A stretch of 64,000 nucleotides of DNA from Streptomyces sp. V4I2 (GCF_030817655.1 NZ_JAUSZM010000003.1:8618001-8682000), one strand, 5' to 3'. Shown: positions 8,717 to 17,527, counted from the stretch's first letter. Numbers and translations are program-made. Notes: generated by a model from the sequence alone, not told the origin.

Positions 8717-9756
8717 CGCAGCAGTCCGAGTCGACCACGAGCACACCCGACCACGACACCGACGCTCCGACGGCCCCCTCCGCCCCCACACCCCCCGTGG
8801 CCCCCAGACCGCCCGGCGAGCACCGGGTGTGGCCGCGCTCCTTCCACGACCGGCTGACCGCCCCGCTGCCCGACCTGAAGTCCATGGCCCGCTTCGCCCG
8901 CGAGGGCGCCATCCGCCCCGACCGGGAGGGCCTCGCCGACATCCCCCGACTGCCCTTCGAACCGGCCCCGCTGCCCCGCGTGGACGCGCGCACGATCGCC
9001 GTCTCCTGGGCGGGACACGCCAGTTGGGTCGTGCGGATCGGCGGGCTGACCGTCCTCACCGACCCGGTCTGGTCCCGCCGCATCCTCGGCACCCCGGCCC
9101 GCATCACCCCCGTCGGCATCGCCTGGAGCGAGCTGCCACGCGTCGACGCCGTCGTCATCAGCCACAACCACTACGACCACCTGGACGCCCCCACCCTGCG
9201 CCGACTCCCGCGCGACACCCCGGTGTTCGCGCCGGCCGGGCTCGCCCGCTGGTTCCACCGCCGCCGGTTCACGAACGTCACGGAGCTGGACTGGTGGGAG
9301 GCGGCCGAACTGGACGGTGTCCGCTTCGACTTCGTGCCCGCCCACCACTGGTCCAAGCGCTCCCTCACCGACACCTGCCGCACCCTGTGGGGCGGCTGGG
9401 TGCTCACCGCCCCCGACGGACAGCGCCTCTACTTCGCCGGCGACACGGGTTACGGCCACTGGTTCGCCGCCATCGGCCGCCGCTACCCCGGTATCGACCT
9501 CGCCCTGCTCCCCATCGGCGCCTACGACCCCCGCTGGTGGCTCAGCGACGTCCACTGCGACCCGGAGGAGGCGGTGCGCGCGGCGCAGGACCTCGGGGCG
9601 CGGCGCATGGCGCCCATGCACTGGGCGACGTTCGTCCTGTCGGCGGAGCCGGTGCTCGAGCCGCTCACGCGGGTGCGGGCGGCCTGGGAGAAGGCGGGGC
9701 GCGCCAGAGAAGACCTGTGGGACCTGCCCGTGGGGGGCTCCCGGATCCTCGACTAG
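8713..9756 (+). CDS. MBL-fold hydrolase, NAPE-PLD-like
   Basis: 347 residues. Metallo-beta-lactamase fold with His151, His153, Asp155 and His156 in SHNHYDHLD, further metal ligands in VPAHHWSKRSL and YFAGDTGYGHW, and the C-terminal MHWATF. The long match pattern (WAGHASWVVRIGG, LTDPVWSRR, LLPIGAYDPRWW, DVHCDPEEAV) is that of N-acyl-phosphatidylethanolamine phospholipase D relatives, which hydrolyse phosphodiesters of lipids. Bacterial substrates are mostly unknown. ATG 8713 overlaps the stop of the PLP-fold gene. The first 50 residues are a low-complexity Pro/Thr/Asp tail absent from the core fold. Confidence 0.88.
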   Translation: MTQQSESTTSTPDHDTDAPTAPSAPTPPVAPRPPGEHRVWPRSFHDRLTAPLPDLKSMARFAREGAIRPDREGLADIPRLPFEPAPLPRVDARTIAVSWAGHASWVVRIGGLTVLTDPVWSRRILGTPARITPVGIAWSELPRVDAVVISHNHYDHLDAPTLRRLPRDTPVFAPAGLARWFHRRRFTNVTELDWWEAAELDGVRFDFVPAHHWSKRSLTDTCRTLWGGWVLTAPDGQRLYFAGDTGYGHWFAAIGRRYPGIDLALLPIGAYDPRWWLSDVHCDPEEAVRAAQDLGARRMAPMHWATFVLSAEPVLEPLTRVRAAWEKAGRAREDLWDLPVGGSRILD

Positions 9757-10379
9757 GCCTTCGCGGTCCGGCGCACCCTGCGCCACGCACTCGGCGCCGC
9801 GCTGATCACCACGGTCAGCGCGACCGCCGCGACCACGCCCTCCCAGGGCTCCCTGAACAGCGACCCGCCGAGGATCCCGATCAGCTGGTACGTCACCGCC
9901 CAGGCAAGGCACGCCGGAAAGTTCCCGCGGGCGAACCTGCGCAACGGCCACTTCGCCATCAGACAGGCCAACATGACCGGGATCCGCCCGGCCGGCACCA
10001 GCCGGGACAGCACCAGGACCGCCACACCGTGGCCGGCGAGTTTCTCCTGCGCCCGCGTGAGCCGGTCCTCGGGGGCGCGCGAGCGGATCGCCTCCAGCCA
10101 GCGCGAGCCGTTCTTCGACCGCATGCCGCGCCGCCCCAGCCAGTACAGGGCGATGTCACCGAGGAACGCGGCCGCCGAAGCCGTCACGAACACCAGCGCC
10201 AGCGCGAACGGCGCCGTCTGGTGAAAGGCCACCACGGCCGCCGAACTCACCAGCGCCCCCGTCGGCACCACCGGTACCAGCGCCCCGAGCAGCACCAGCA
10301 CGAACAGCGTCGGATACCCGATCGCCTGCTGGGTGGACTCCGGCGTCACGCCCGTCGAGGCGGCGGCCAGCCAGTTCAC
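9753..10379 (-). CDS. DedA/VTT-domain membrane protein
   Basis: 208 residues with about five membrane segments. The DedA features are GALVPVVPTGALVSSAAVVAF near residue 32, ALYWLGRRG after the third segment, and SRLVPAGRIPVMLACL near residue 125. DedA/VTT proteins act as lipid scramblases or flippases and in envelope homeostasis. The GTG start at 10379 overlaps the stop of the upstream MBL gene (GTGA). It converges with the NAPE-PLD-like gene with a four-base overlap. Coupling of a lipid-handling membrane protein to a phosphodiesterase-fold enzyme suggests a shared envelope role, which is inference. Confidence 0.85.
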   Translation of the reverse strand: MNWLAAASTGVTPESTQQAIGYPTLFVLVLLGALVPVVPTGALVSSAAVVAFHQTAPFALALVFVTASAAAFLGDIALYWLGRRGMRSKNGSRWLEAIRSRAPEDRLTRAQEKLAGHGVAVLVLSRLVPAGRIPVMLACLMAKWPLRRFARGNFPACLAWAVTYQLIGILGGSLFREPWEGVVAAVALTVVISAAPSAWRRVRRTAKA

Positions 10380-11149
10380 CGGGCGGCCTCCAGCCGCACG
10401 CTCTCCCCGTGCCCGAGCCGGTGCACCGCCACCTGCGGTGCCCGCTCGGCCGCGAGGCGCACGAACTCGTGGCCCGGCGCGTGGAACTCGTGCGGGCGCA
10501 CCGCGTCCATCCCGATCGGCCAGTACGTGCCGTAGTGCACGGGCACCGCACTGCGCGGCGCCAGCCGGACCAGCGCCTCCGCGGCCCGCCCCGCGTCCAG
10601 ATGCCCCTCGCCGAGGTACGGTCCCCAGCCGCCCACCGGCAGCAGCGCCACGTCGACCGGTCCGACCTCCTTGGCCATCTCGTCGAACAGGCCGGTGTCC
10701 CCGGCGAAGTAGGTGCGGCCCTCGCCCTCCACGACATAGCCGAGCGCGGGGGCGTGGTGCGGTCCGAGCGGCAGCCGCCGGCCGTCGTGCCGGGCCGGCA
10801 CGACCCGTACCAGCAGGTCACCGACCCTGATCTCGTCACCGGGAGCCACCTCGCTCACCCTCAGATGCGCGAGCCGGCGCAGCCCCGGTACCGCCCGTGG
10901 TGCGCCCCGGGGCACGAGCAGGCGCGTGCCCGGGGCGAGCCGCGCCAGCGAGGGAACGTGCAGATGGTCGGCGTGCAGATGCGACACCAGCGCCACGTCC
11001 GCGCGCCAGGCACCGGGCGGCGGCAACTCCCCGCGACGGCGCCGCAGATGAGCCAGACGGCGGGCGAACAGAGGGTCGGTGAGCACACGTACGTCCGAAT
11101 CCGTGACCGTGCAGGTGGCGTGACCCCACCAAGTGATCTCCACCGGCAC
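10376..11149 (-). CDS. MBL-fold metallo-hydrolase, UlaG-like
   Basis: 257 residues from GTG 11149, chosen because GGAGG sits seven bases upstream. The metal motif is SHLHADHLH (His57, His59, Asp61, His62), with VPARHDG, YFAGDTGLFDEM and VPVHYGTYWP supplying later ligands. The short WWGHATCTV start and overall length match the UlaG/RomA-like branch of the superfamily. Substrate unknown. It is translationally coupled to the DedA gene and is the second MBL-fold gene within 2 kb, although the two belong to different branches. Confidence 0.87.
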   Translation of the reverse strand: MPVEITWWGHATCTVTDSDVRVLTDPLFARRLAHLRRRRGELPPPGAWRADVALVSHLHADHLHVPSLARLAPGTRLLVPRGAPRAVPGLRRLAHLRVSEVAPGDEIRVGDLLVRVVPARHDGRRLPLGPHHAPALGYVVEGEGRTYFAGDTGLFDEMAKEVGPVDVALLPVGGWGPYLGEGHLDAGRAAEALVRLAPRSAVPVHYGTYWPIGMDAVRPHEFHAPGHEFVRLAAERAPQVAVHRLGHGESVRLEAAR

Positions 11150-11237
11150 CTCTTTGCCTCCTTCGCGCGACTCCCCGAAGCCTACGGGCAGGAGTAGGGT
11201 CGGCGGCGAAACCCGGAGGTGAGTGAGGGGGGACTCC

Positions 11238-11669
11238 ATGGGAGAGGTTCGCGGTGCACCGGTCGGCCGCCCGCCGTTGCGGGTCACGGCGATCGCCAGT
11301 CTGACGCCCCTGGAGGAGCTCGACGACGACCCCTTCCTGGTGGACTCCCGCAGCCAGCACGCGATGTGCGCCCGCTGGGCCGCCGAGCGGGGCTACGTCG
11401 TCACCCGGGAACTGCTCGTGCACCGGCTCCGTCCCGACCACGGTGTCCTGTGGGAGGGCGTGCGCCCCGGCCGCGACGTGTTCGTCGCACCGAGCCTGCG
11501 CGTCCTGCAGAGCGCCCTGTCGTCGGTCGACGAGTTCACCGCCGAGTGCGCGCGACGCGGGGTGCGGGTCGAGACCGTGGGGCGCGCGGAGCCCGCGTAC
11601 GACGCCCAGATGAAGGCCCGGGTGCACCGCAGGCTGTCGATGCCGACGGCCGGCTACGACGGGCGCTAG
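11238..11669 (+). CDS. Hypothetical protein, distantly serine-recombinase-like
   Basis: 143 residues from ATG 11238 with a GAGGGGGG stretch five bases upstream. The arrangement SRSQHAMCARWAAERGYVVTREL ... DVFVAPSLRVLQSALSSVDEFTAECARRGVRVETV (cited in two parts; intervening residues omitted) resembles the N-terminal domain of resolvase/invertase serine recombinases. However, the catalytic Tyr-x-Arg-x-Ser block is replaced by AIASLTPLEE, and there is no DNA-binding C-terminus. It is therefore unlikely to recombine DNA. Streptomyces chromosomes carry many such short degenerate relatives. I cannot assign a function. Confidence 0.65.
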   Translation: MGEVRGAPVGRPPLRVTAIASLTPLEELDDDPFLVDSRSQHAMCARWAAERGYVVTRELLVHRLRPDHGVLWEGVRPGRDVFVAPSLRVLQSALSSVDEFTAECARRGVRVETVGRAEPAYDAQMKARVHRRLSMPTAGYDGR

Positions 11670-11758
11670 CGGCACCACGAGGAACCTGTCCGGCCGGGCC
11701 CGTATGACAGGCTTGCCCCGGGCCCGCACCGATGACGGGCCGGGCCGGGACGTGAGGT

Positions 11759-13864
11759 GTGCTGGGCGTGCGTGCAGGGCGGTGGCGGCGGGTCGCCAGT
11801 CAGGTCGGGCGGAGCGTCACGGTGTGGGCCGTGTCCACCCTCACGATGCTCGTACTGGCAGGCATCCTGCCCGACTTCCGGATCCAGTCCGTCGACGGCG
11901 ACAGCGCCACCCGGATCGCCGTCACCGCCGCGATCGGGGCGGGCGCCTTCGGTCTGCTGTCGGCACTGGTGTGGCCCCTTCTCGTACGGCTGCTGCTGCT
12001 CGTGCCCGCGCTCGTGCTCGGGCTGCTGGTCTTCTTCCTCAACGGCGGGCTGCTGCTGATCGCACTGCGCCTCAACCCGGCCGAGCGGGGCGACGCCGCC
12101 CCGGAAACCGCGGTCGTGGTCGCCGCCGTGATGTCGGCCGTGGCCTCCGCCACCGGCGCCGCCCTGGCCGTGCGCGACGACGACGCCTACCGGCGCCGCC
12201 TGTACCGTCTCGCCGACCGCCGCCGCAGGGGCGGCGGCGCGGCCTGCCCGGCCAGCCCCGGCACCGTCTTCATACAGCTCGACGGCGTCGGTCACGACCT
12301 CCTGCTCGACGCCGTCGGCCGCGGTCTGATGCCCACCGCCGCCCGCTGGCTCGGCGACGCCCCCGCCGTCGCCGGCGGCCGTCGCCGGCCCACCCACCGG
12401 CTCACCCCGTGGCGCACCGACTGGTCCAGCCAGACCGGCGCCAGCCAGCTCGGCATCCTGCACGGCAGCAACCACGACATCCCCGCCTTCCGCTGGTACG
12501 AGAAGGACCGCCGCGAGGTCATGGTCTGCAACCGCCCGACCAGCGCCGCCGAACTCCAGCGCCGCGCCGTCGAGGCCACCGGCGACGGCGGACTGCTCAC
12601 CGTCGACGGCGCCAGCCGCGGCAACCTCTTCTCCGGCGGCGCCGACGAACAAGCCCTCGTGCTGTCCATCGCCACCCGCCGCCGCAGCCGCGAGAACCGC
12701 TCCAGGTCGGGCTACTTCGCCTACTTCTCCGACCCGGCCAACGCCGTGCGCACCGCCATGTCCTTCGTCGCCGAAGCCGCCCGCGAGATCGGCCAGTCCA
12801 CCCGGTCCCGGGTACGCAAGGTCCGCCCCCGGGTCTCCCGCGGCGGCCTCTACCCCTTCATCCGGGCCTTCGCCACCGTCGTCGAACGCGACGTCGTGGT
12901 CGCCGCGGTCATGGGCGACATGCTCGCCGGACGCACCGCCGTCTACGCCGACCTCGTGGCGTACGACGAAGTGGCGCACCATTCCGGGCCGTTCAGCCGC
13001 GACGCCGAAAAGGTCCTCGAACGCCTCGACCGCTCCCTCGCCCTGATCGAGAACGTCGCCGAGCACGCCCCGCGCCCCTACCGCATCGTCGTCCTGTCCG
13101 ACCACGGCCAGAGCCCCGGCGAGACCTTCCGCACCCGCTACGGCCTCACCCTCGGCGACCTGGTCCGGGCCGGCTGCGGGCTGCCCGTGCCGCGCCGGGC
13201 ACGACGCACCCACAGCGGCGCCGAGGCCCGCGCCGCCGTACGCGCCGCACTGCACCGGCCCGTCGAGGAGGGCGGCGAACAGCACCGCCCCTCCAGCCGC
13301 CGCTCCGAGCCGATCGTGCTGGCCTCCGGCAACCTCGGCCTGGTGTCCTTCCCGGACGTACCGCACCGGATGAGCAAGGAGGAGATCGACGCCCGCCACC
13401 CCGCCCTGCTGACCACCCTCGCCAACCATCCCGGCATCGGCTTCCTGCTGGTGCGCAGCGAGGAGCACGGCGGGGTCGTCCTCGGCCCGTTCGGCGCGGA
13501 GATCCCCCTGGACCAACTCGACGACAACCCCGGCCCGCTCGCCGACTTCGGGCCCGGCGCCGCCGACGCCGTCCGCCGCACCCACTCCTTCCCGCACACC
13601 GCCGACATCATGGTCAACTCCTGGTACGACCCCGCCGACGGCGAAGTCCTCGCCTTCGAGGAGCAGATCGGCTCGCACGGCGGCCTCGGCGGCGCCCAGG
13701 CCAAGGCCTTCCTGCTGTCGCCGCTCGCCCTGTCCGCACCCGACGAGGACGGCACCCCGCTCGCCGGGGCCGAGCACATCCACCGCGTGCTGCGCCGCTG
13801 GCTGCGCGAGACGGACGGCCCCCAGGTTCCGCTGGCGGCGCGCGAGGACCGACGTGCCGCCTGA
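11759..13864 (+). CDS. Holin-4-like membrane domain fused to alkaline-phosphatase-superfamily domain
   Basis: 701 residues from GTG 11759. Residues 1-150 hold four membrane segments in the pattern of the phage_holin_4_2 family (VSTLTMLVLAGILPDF, AAIGAGAFGLLSALVWPLL, LLVPALVLGLLVFFL, VVAAVMSAVASATGAAL). The remainder is a type I phosphodiesterase/nucleotide-pyrophosphatase-like domain: QLDGVGHDLL (metal Asp), GASQLGILHGSNHDIPAF (nucleophile region), YADLVAYDEVAHHSG (Asp and His ligands), VLSDHGQS and SFPHTADIMVNS. The catalytic domain probably faces one side of the membrane and acts on a phospho-ester of lipid or polymer. This fusion is recurrent in actinobacteria but its substrate is unknown. 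Confidence 0.85.
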   Translation: MLGVRAGRWRRVASQVGRSVTVWAVSTLTMLVLAGILPDFRIQSVDGDSATRIAVTAAIGAGAFGLLSALVWPLLVRLLLLVPALVLGLLVFFLNGGLLLIALRLNPAERGDAAPETAVVVAAVMSAVASATGAALAVRDDDAYRRRLYRLADRRRRGGGAACPASPGTVFIQLDGVGHDLLLDAVGRGLMPTAARWLGDAPAVAGGRRRPTHRLTPWRTDWSSQTGASQLGILHGSNHDIPAFRWYEKDRREVMVCNRPTSAAELQRRAVEATGDGGLLTVDGASRGNLFSGGADEQALVLSIATRRRSRENRSRSGYFAYFSDPANAVRTAMSFVAEAAREIGQSTRSRVRKVRPRVSRGGLYPFIRAFATVVERDVVVAAVMGDMLAGRTAVYADLVAYDEVAHHSGPFSRDAEKVLERLDRSLALIENVAEHAPRPYRIVVLSDHGQSPGETFRTRYGLTLGDLVRAGCGLPVPRRARRTHSGAEARAAVRAALHRPVEEGGEQHRPSSRRSEPIVLASGNLGLVSFPDVPHRMSKEEIDARHPALLTTLANHPGIGFLLVRSEEHGGVVLGPFGAEIPLDQLDDNPGPLADFGPGAADAVRRTHSFPHTADIMVNSWYDPADGEVLAFEEQIGSHGGLGGAQAKAFLLSPLALSAPDEDGTPLAGAEHIHRVLRRWLRETDGPQVPLAAREDRRAA

Positions 13865-13994
13865 AACCCGGGGCGCAATAACCCGGGGCGAAATAAATGG
13901 GCTGCGCCCGCCGATCGCCGCGCCCACACTGTCCGTACCGGGCGTCGCGCACCAGTACGCCCCGGCCCCCTCGAACATTCCCAGGAGTCACTAC

Positions 13995-15056
13995 TTGCAG
14001 GCAGCCGTCACCGTCACGCCCTCCCGCATCCCCGAGCTGCTGCTCGGTCTCGCCACGGTGCGGCCGGTCTTCGTCTGGGGCGCCCCCGGCATCGGAAAGT
14101 CCTCCCTGGTGAGGGAGTTCGCCGAGTCGCTGGGCCTGGAGTGCGTGAGCCTGCTCGGCACCCAGCTCGCCCCCGAGGACCTCATCGGCGTCCCGCAGAT
14201 CCGCGACGGCCGCTCGGTGTTCTGCCCGCCCGAGGCGATCGCCCGCGACGAGCCGTACTGCCTGTTCCTGGACGAGCTGAACGCGGCCACACCGGACGTC
14301 CAGAAGGCGTTCTACTCGCTGATCCTCGACCGCCGTATCGGCACCTACGAACTGCCGAAGGGCTCCATCGTCATCGGCGCCGGCAACCGCGCCACCGACA
14401 ACGCCCTCGCCCGCCCGATCGCCTCCGCGCTCGTCAACCGCCTCACCCATGTGCACCTGGAGGCCTCCGCCAAGGACTGGCTCGTCTGGGCCGCGGGCAA
14501 CGGCATCCACCCGTGGATCCTGGACCACCTCACCGACCGGCCCGACCACCTGTGGTCCAAGCCCCCGAAAACCGAGGAGCCGTTCTCCACACCCCGCTCC
14601 TGGCACATGCTCTCCGACGCCCTGCACTCCTTCGGGCCGGGCCTCGACGAGCAGACCCTGAAGGTCCTCGCGCACGGCACGCTGACACCCGCGCACGCCA
14701 CCGCGTTCTGCGGCTACGCCAAGATCGTCCGCAGCCGGTTCGGCATCGAGGCGATCCTCAAGGGCGACGCCCGCTGGCCGAACCGCCTCGAGGACCGCGA
14801 CCTGCTCTACTACCTCGCCGAGTCCTTCCGCGGCCGCCTCGTCAAGGAACTGCCCGCGAGCAAGGACCACATGTCGGCGAACGGCCGCCAGACCGCGTAC
14901 CGCGCCAAGTCGCTGCTCGTGCAGCTCGCCGAGATCTCCGTCGAGGTCGCCCAGAGCGTCATCGCCTCCGACGCCGACGGCAACCCCGTCCTGCCCGCCT
15001 GGTTCCTCATCGAGGCCGCCCGGGACATGCCCCGGCTGGTGGAGGCACGACGATGA
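13995..15056 (+). CDS. MoxR-type AAA+ ATPase
   Basis: 353 residues. Walker A is GAPGIGKSS (Lys35) and Walker B LFLDE (Asp93-Glu94), followed by sensor-type GAGNRATDNALARP and an Arg-rich region RLTHVHLEAS. TTG 13995 is the best start because AGGAG lies seven bases upstream. MoxR ATPases act as chaperones or remodellers for a VWA-domain partner encoded alongside. The partner here is the gene at 15123. The coding part of the pair is separated by two micro-ORFs. It is not part of the preceding phosphatase operon: about 130 bases intervene, including a short direct repeat of AACCCGGGGCG. Confidence 0.92.
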   Translation: MQAAVTVTPSRIPELLLGLATVRPVFVWGAPGIGKSSLVREFAESLGLECVSLLGTQLAPEDLIGVPQIRDGRSVFCPPEAIARDEPYCLFLDELNAATPDVQKAFYSLILDRRIGTYELPKGSIVIGAGNRATDNALARPIASALVNRLTHVHLEASAKDWLVWAAGNGIHPWILDHLTDRPDHLWSKPPKTEEPFSTPRSWHMLSDALHSFGPGLDEQTLKVLAHGTLTPAHATAFCGYAKIVRSRFGIEAILKGDARWPNRLEDRDLLYYLAESFRGRLVKELPASKDHMSANGRQTAYRAKSLLVQLAEISVEVAQSVIASDADGNPVLPAWFLIEAARDMPRLVEARR

Positions 15057-15126
15057 GCCGGCCCGCCACGCGGACCGGGGCCTGCCGGTGACCCGTACGC
15101 GCGAGAACGCGCAGGCCCGCGGATGA
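15053..15126 (+). other. Chain of two overlapping micro-ORFs between MoxR and VWA genes
   Basis: The MoxR stop overlaps an ATG (15053) that has a strong GGAGG seven bases upstream but opens only a 12-codon frame ending at 15091. That stop overlaps a GTG (15088) opening another 12-codon frame, whose stop overlaps ATG 15123 of the VWA gene. All three junctions are GTGA/ATGA type. ATG 15123 itself has no clear ribosome site. This may be a re-initiation relay, or chance in GC-rich sequence, or a sign that the true VWA start was displaced by an indel. Confidence 0.4.
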
Positions 15127-16922
15127 GCCGCGGACGCAAGCAGGGCGAGCCCAAGAAGGACCCGGCCGCCGAGGCGTGCGCCGACGGCGTGCGGCTGGCG
15201 ATGGCGAACCCCGCGCTGGCCGCCATCGAGGCCAAGCTGTGCCGCGAGAAGGAGTGCGCCCTCGCTCCCCGGCACGGCCTCGCCCGCGTCACCTCCAACG
15301 GCACCGTGCACCTGCACCCCACCCGCCTCGCCGAACCCGAGGAATGGGCCTGGGCCCTCGCCCACGCCCTCATCCACCTCGGCTTCGGACACGTCCCCGC
15401 CGCCACCGGCGAACGCGTCCAGCCCGACCGCCACGACCTCGCCGCCCGCTGCACGGTCGTCAACCGCTTCCTGCTGACCGTCCCCGTGGGCCGGCCCCCC
15501 GACGACCTCCCGCTGTCCTACCCCGGCGGCGACGAGGAGCAACTCGCCGCGAGCTGGCGGCGGACCGGGATCCCCGGCGCGTACGAGCACTGCGGCACGG
15601 CCGCCAAAGAAGCGGACCAGCTGCTCCTCCCGTGGAGCAGGTGGGGCGGCCAAGTACCCGACTGGCAGGTCGCGTTCGCGCACGCCCTGACCCGCACCAT
15701 GTCCACCGCCCTGGACCTGGCCGGCGGCCGCCGCGACTCCATGACCGGCGGCCCCACCCGACTGCACCCCTGGGAACGGGCCCTGAGCTGGTTCGTCTCC
15801 TCCTACCCGCTGCTCGGCGGCATCGCCGCCGGCATCACCCTCGTCGCCGACGCCGAACTCGCCCGCGCCCACGGCATTTCCGTCGCCGCGGTGAACCCGG
15901 AGGCCGGCGAGATCTACATCAACCCCCTGCGCCGGTTCGACGACGAGGAATGGCGCTTCGTCCTCGCCCACGAGATGCTGCACGCCGCCCTGCGCCACGG
16001 CGACCGCTGCGGCACCCGCGACCCGTTCCTCTTCAACATCGCCTGCGACTACGTCATCAACGGCTGGCTGAGCGAGATGCAGGTCGGCACCATGCCCGAG
16101 GGCCTCCTGCACGACCCGGAGCTGACCGGCCTGTCCGCGGAGGAGGTCCACGACCGCATCGCCAGCGACCTGCGCCGCACCCGCCGCCTGGCCACCCTGC
16201 GCGGCAAGGGCACCGGCGACATCCTCGGCGGCCCGCTCGGCACGCCCCGCGACTACGTCGACCTCGACGAGCTCTACCGCCGGGGCCTGGCCCGCGGCCT
16301 CGACCTGCACGAGCAACAGGACCGCGGCCACCTGCCGGGCGGCCTGGTCGAGGAGATCCGCGCGCTCAGCCACCCCCCGCTGCCCTGGGACGCCCGACTG
16401 GCCCGCTGGTTCGACGAGTTCGTACCGAGCCCACAGCCCGTACGGACGTACGCGCGCCCCTCCCGCCGCCAGGCGGCCACGCCCGGCATCCCGCGCGCGG
16501 GACGGTACTTCCCGCCCGAGGAGATCGCCCGCTGCACCTTCGGCGTCGTCCTCGACACCTCCGGCTCCATGGACCGGGTGCTGCTCGGCAAGGCGCTGGG
16601 CGCGATCGCCTCGTACGCCGAGGCCCGGGACGTACCGGCCGCGCGGGTCGTGTTCTGCGACGCGGCCCCGCACGACGCCGGCTATCTACCGGTCACCGAC
16701 ATCGCGGGCCGGGTGCGGGTCCGCGGCCGGGGCGGCACCGTCCTGCAGCCCGGCATCGACCTGCTGCACCGCGCCGACGACTTCCCGCCCGGCGCGCCGG
16801 TCCTCGTGATCACCGACGGCTGGTGCGACGTCCTGCGGGTGCGGCGCGAGCACGCCTACCTGATCCCGCAAGGGGCACGACTGCCGTTCAGCGCCCGTGG
16901 ACCGGTCTTCCGGGTGAGCTGA
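15123..16922 (+). CDS. VWA-domain protein with metallopeptidase-like N-terminus (DUF2201 type)
   Basis: 599 residues. The central zinc-like motif is HEMLHAALRH (His283, Glu284, His287) within FVLAHEMLHAALRHGDRCG, and an earlier partial copy reads ALAHALIHLGFGH. The C-terminal VWA domain has the MIDAS motif DTSGSM (Asp478) and later GGTVLQPGI and VITDGW. This is the DUF2201 architecture, which pairs with a MoxR ATPase. The neighbour upstream is such an ATPase. The pair probably assembles or activates a metal-dependent target, but the target is unknown. No signal peptide, so it is cytoplasmic. Confidence 0.88.
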   Translation: MSRGRKQGEPKKDPAAEACADGVRLAMANPALAAIEAKLCREKECALAPRHGLARVTSNGTVHLHPTRLAEPEEWAWALAHALIHLGFGHVPAATGERVQPDRHDLAARCTVVNRFLLTVPVGRPPDDLPLSYPGGDEEQLAASWRRTGIPGAYEHCGTAAKEADQLLLPWSRWGGQVPDWQVAFAHALTRTMSTALDLAGGRRDSMTGGPTRLHPWERALSWFVSSYPLLGGIAAGITLVADAELARAHGISVAAVNPEAGEIYINPLRRFDDEEWRFVLAHEMLHAALRHGDRCGTRDPFLFNIACDYVINGWLSEMQVGTMPEGLLHDPELTGLSAEEVHDRIASDLRRTRRLATLRGKGTGDILGGPLGTPRDYVDLDELYRRGLARGLDLHEQQDRGHLPGGLVEEIRALSHPPLPWDARLARWFDEFVPSPQPVRTYARPSRRQAATPGIPRAGRYFPPEEIARCTFGVVLDTSGSMDRVLLGKALGAIASYAEARDVPAARVVFCDAAPHDAGYLPVTDIAGRVRVRGRGGTVLQPGIDLLHRADDFPPGAPVLVITDGWCDVLRVRREHAYLIPQGARLPFSARGPVFRVS

Positions 16923-16983
16923 GCCGGAGTGTGATCGTATGGAGTCCGAAACCCGGATCCGGGACCATAGGAAAGGAATGACC

Positions 16984-17412
16984 GTGGCTACCACGCGCTC
17001 CGCACACACCGTCTGGGAAGGCAACCTGCTGGAGGGCAACGGAGTCGTCACCTTCGACTCCTCCGGCGCCATCGCCGAGCAGCCGGTGACGTGGGCTGCC
17101 CGCACGCAGGAGGCCAACGGCAAGACCAGCCCCGAGGAGCTGATCGCCGCCGCCCACTCCAGCTGCTTCTCCATGGCGTTCTCGCACGCCCTCGCCGGAG
17201 CCGGCACCCCGCCCACCAAGCTCGTCACCTCCGCCGACGTCACCTTCCAGCCGGGAGAGGGCATCACCGGCATCCACCTCACCGTCGAGGGCACCGTGCC
17301 GGGCCTGGACGAGGACGGCTTCGTCGCCGCGGCGGAGGACGCCAAGGTGAACTGCCCCGTCAGCCAGGCCCTGAAGGCCGTACCGATCACCCTGTCCGCG
17401 AAGCTCGCCTGA
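16984..17412 (+). CDS. osmC: OsmC-type organic hydroperoxide peroxidase
   Basis: 142 residues, matching the family length of about 140. The redox cysteines are Cys61 in AAHSSCFSM and Cys124 in KVNCPVSQAL, and the N-terminal strands HTVWEGNLLEGNG are characteristic. OsmC reduces organic hydroperoxides with a thiol donor in the cytosol. GTG 16984 is preferred over ATG 16978 because AAAGGA is six bases from GTG but touches the ATG. It is monocistronic, followed by a strong stem-loop. Induction by osmotic or oxidative stress is typical of the family and fits the nearby SigB-type sigma factor. Confidence 0.93.
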   Translation: MATTRSAHTVWEGNLLEGNGVVTFDSSGAIAEQPVTWAARTQEANGKTSPEELIAAAHSSCFSMAFSHALAGAGTPPTKLVTSADVTFQPGEGITGIHLTVEGTVPGLDEDGFVAAAEDAKVNCPVSQALKAVPITLSAKLA

Positions 17413-17428
17413 CCGGACCGGCACACCA

Positions 17429-17476
17429 CGACCGTCGCGCGGGCGGCCCCACCCGGGGCAGCCCGAGCGACGGTCG
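17429..17476 (+). terminator. Long stem-loop after osmC
   Basis: Perfect 10-base arms CGACCGTCGC (17429-17438) and GCGACGGTCG (17467-17476) enclose nested GC-rich arms (CGGGC/GCCCG and GCCCC/GGGGC). There is no U-tract, as usual for Streptomyces. Position 17 bases after the osmC stop suggests a terminator. Confidence 0.7.
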
Positions 17477-17527
17477 GTTCATGACCGGGCGGACGGGTAT
17501 CAGGACGACGGTGTCGAAGGGAACGTG

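Noticed and set aside
11666..13978. Minus-strand 770-codon frame over the holin-phosphatase gene
   Set aside because: Low-complexity Gly/Val/Glu protein with no domains; the plus strand carries membrane helices and metal motifs.
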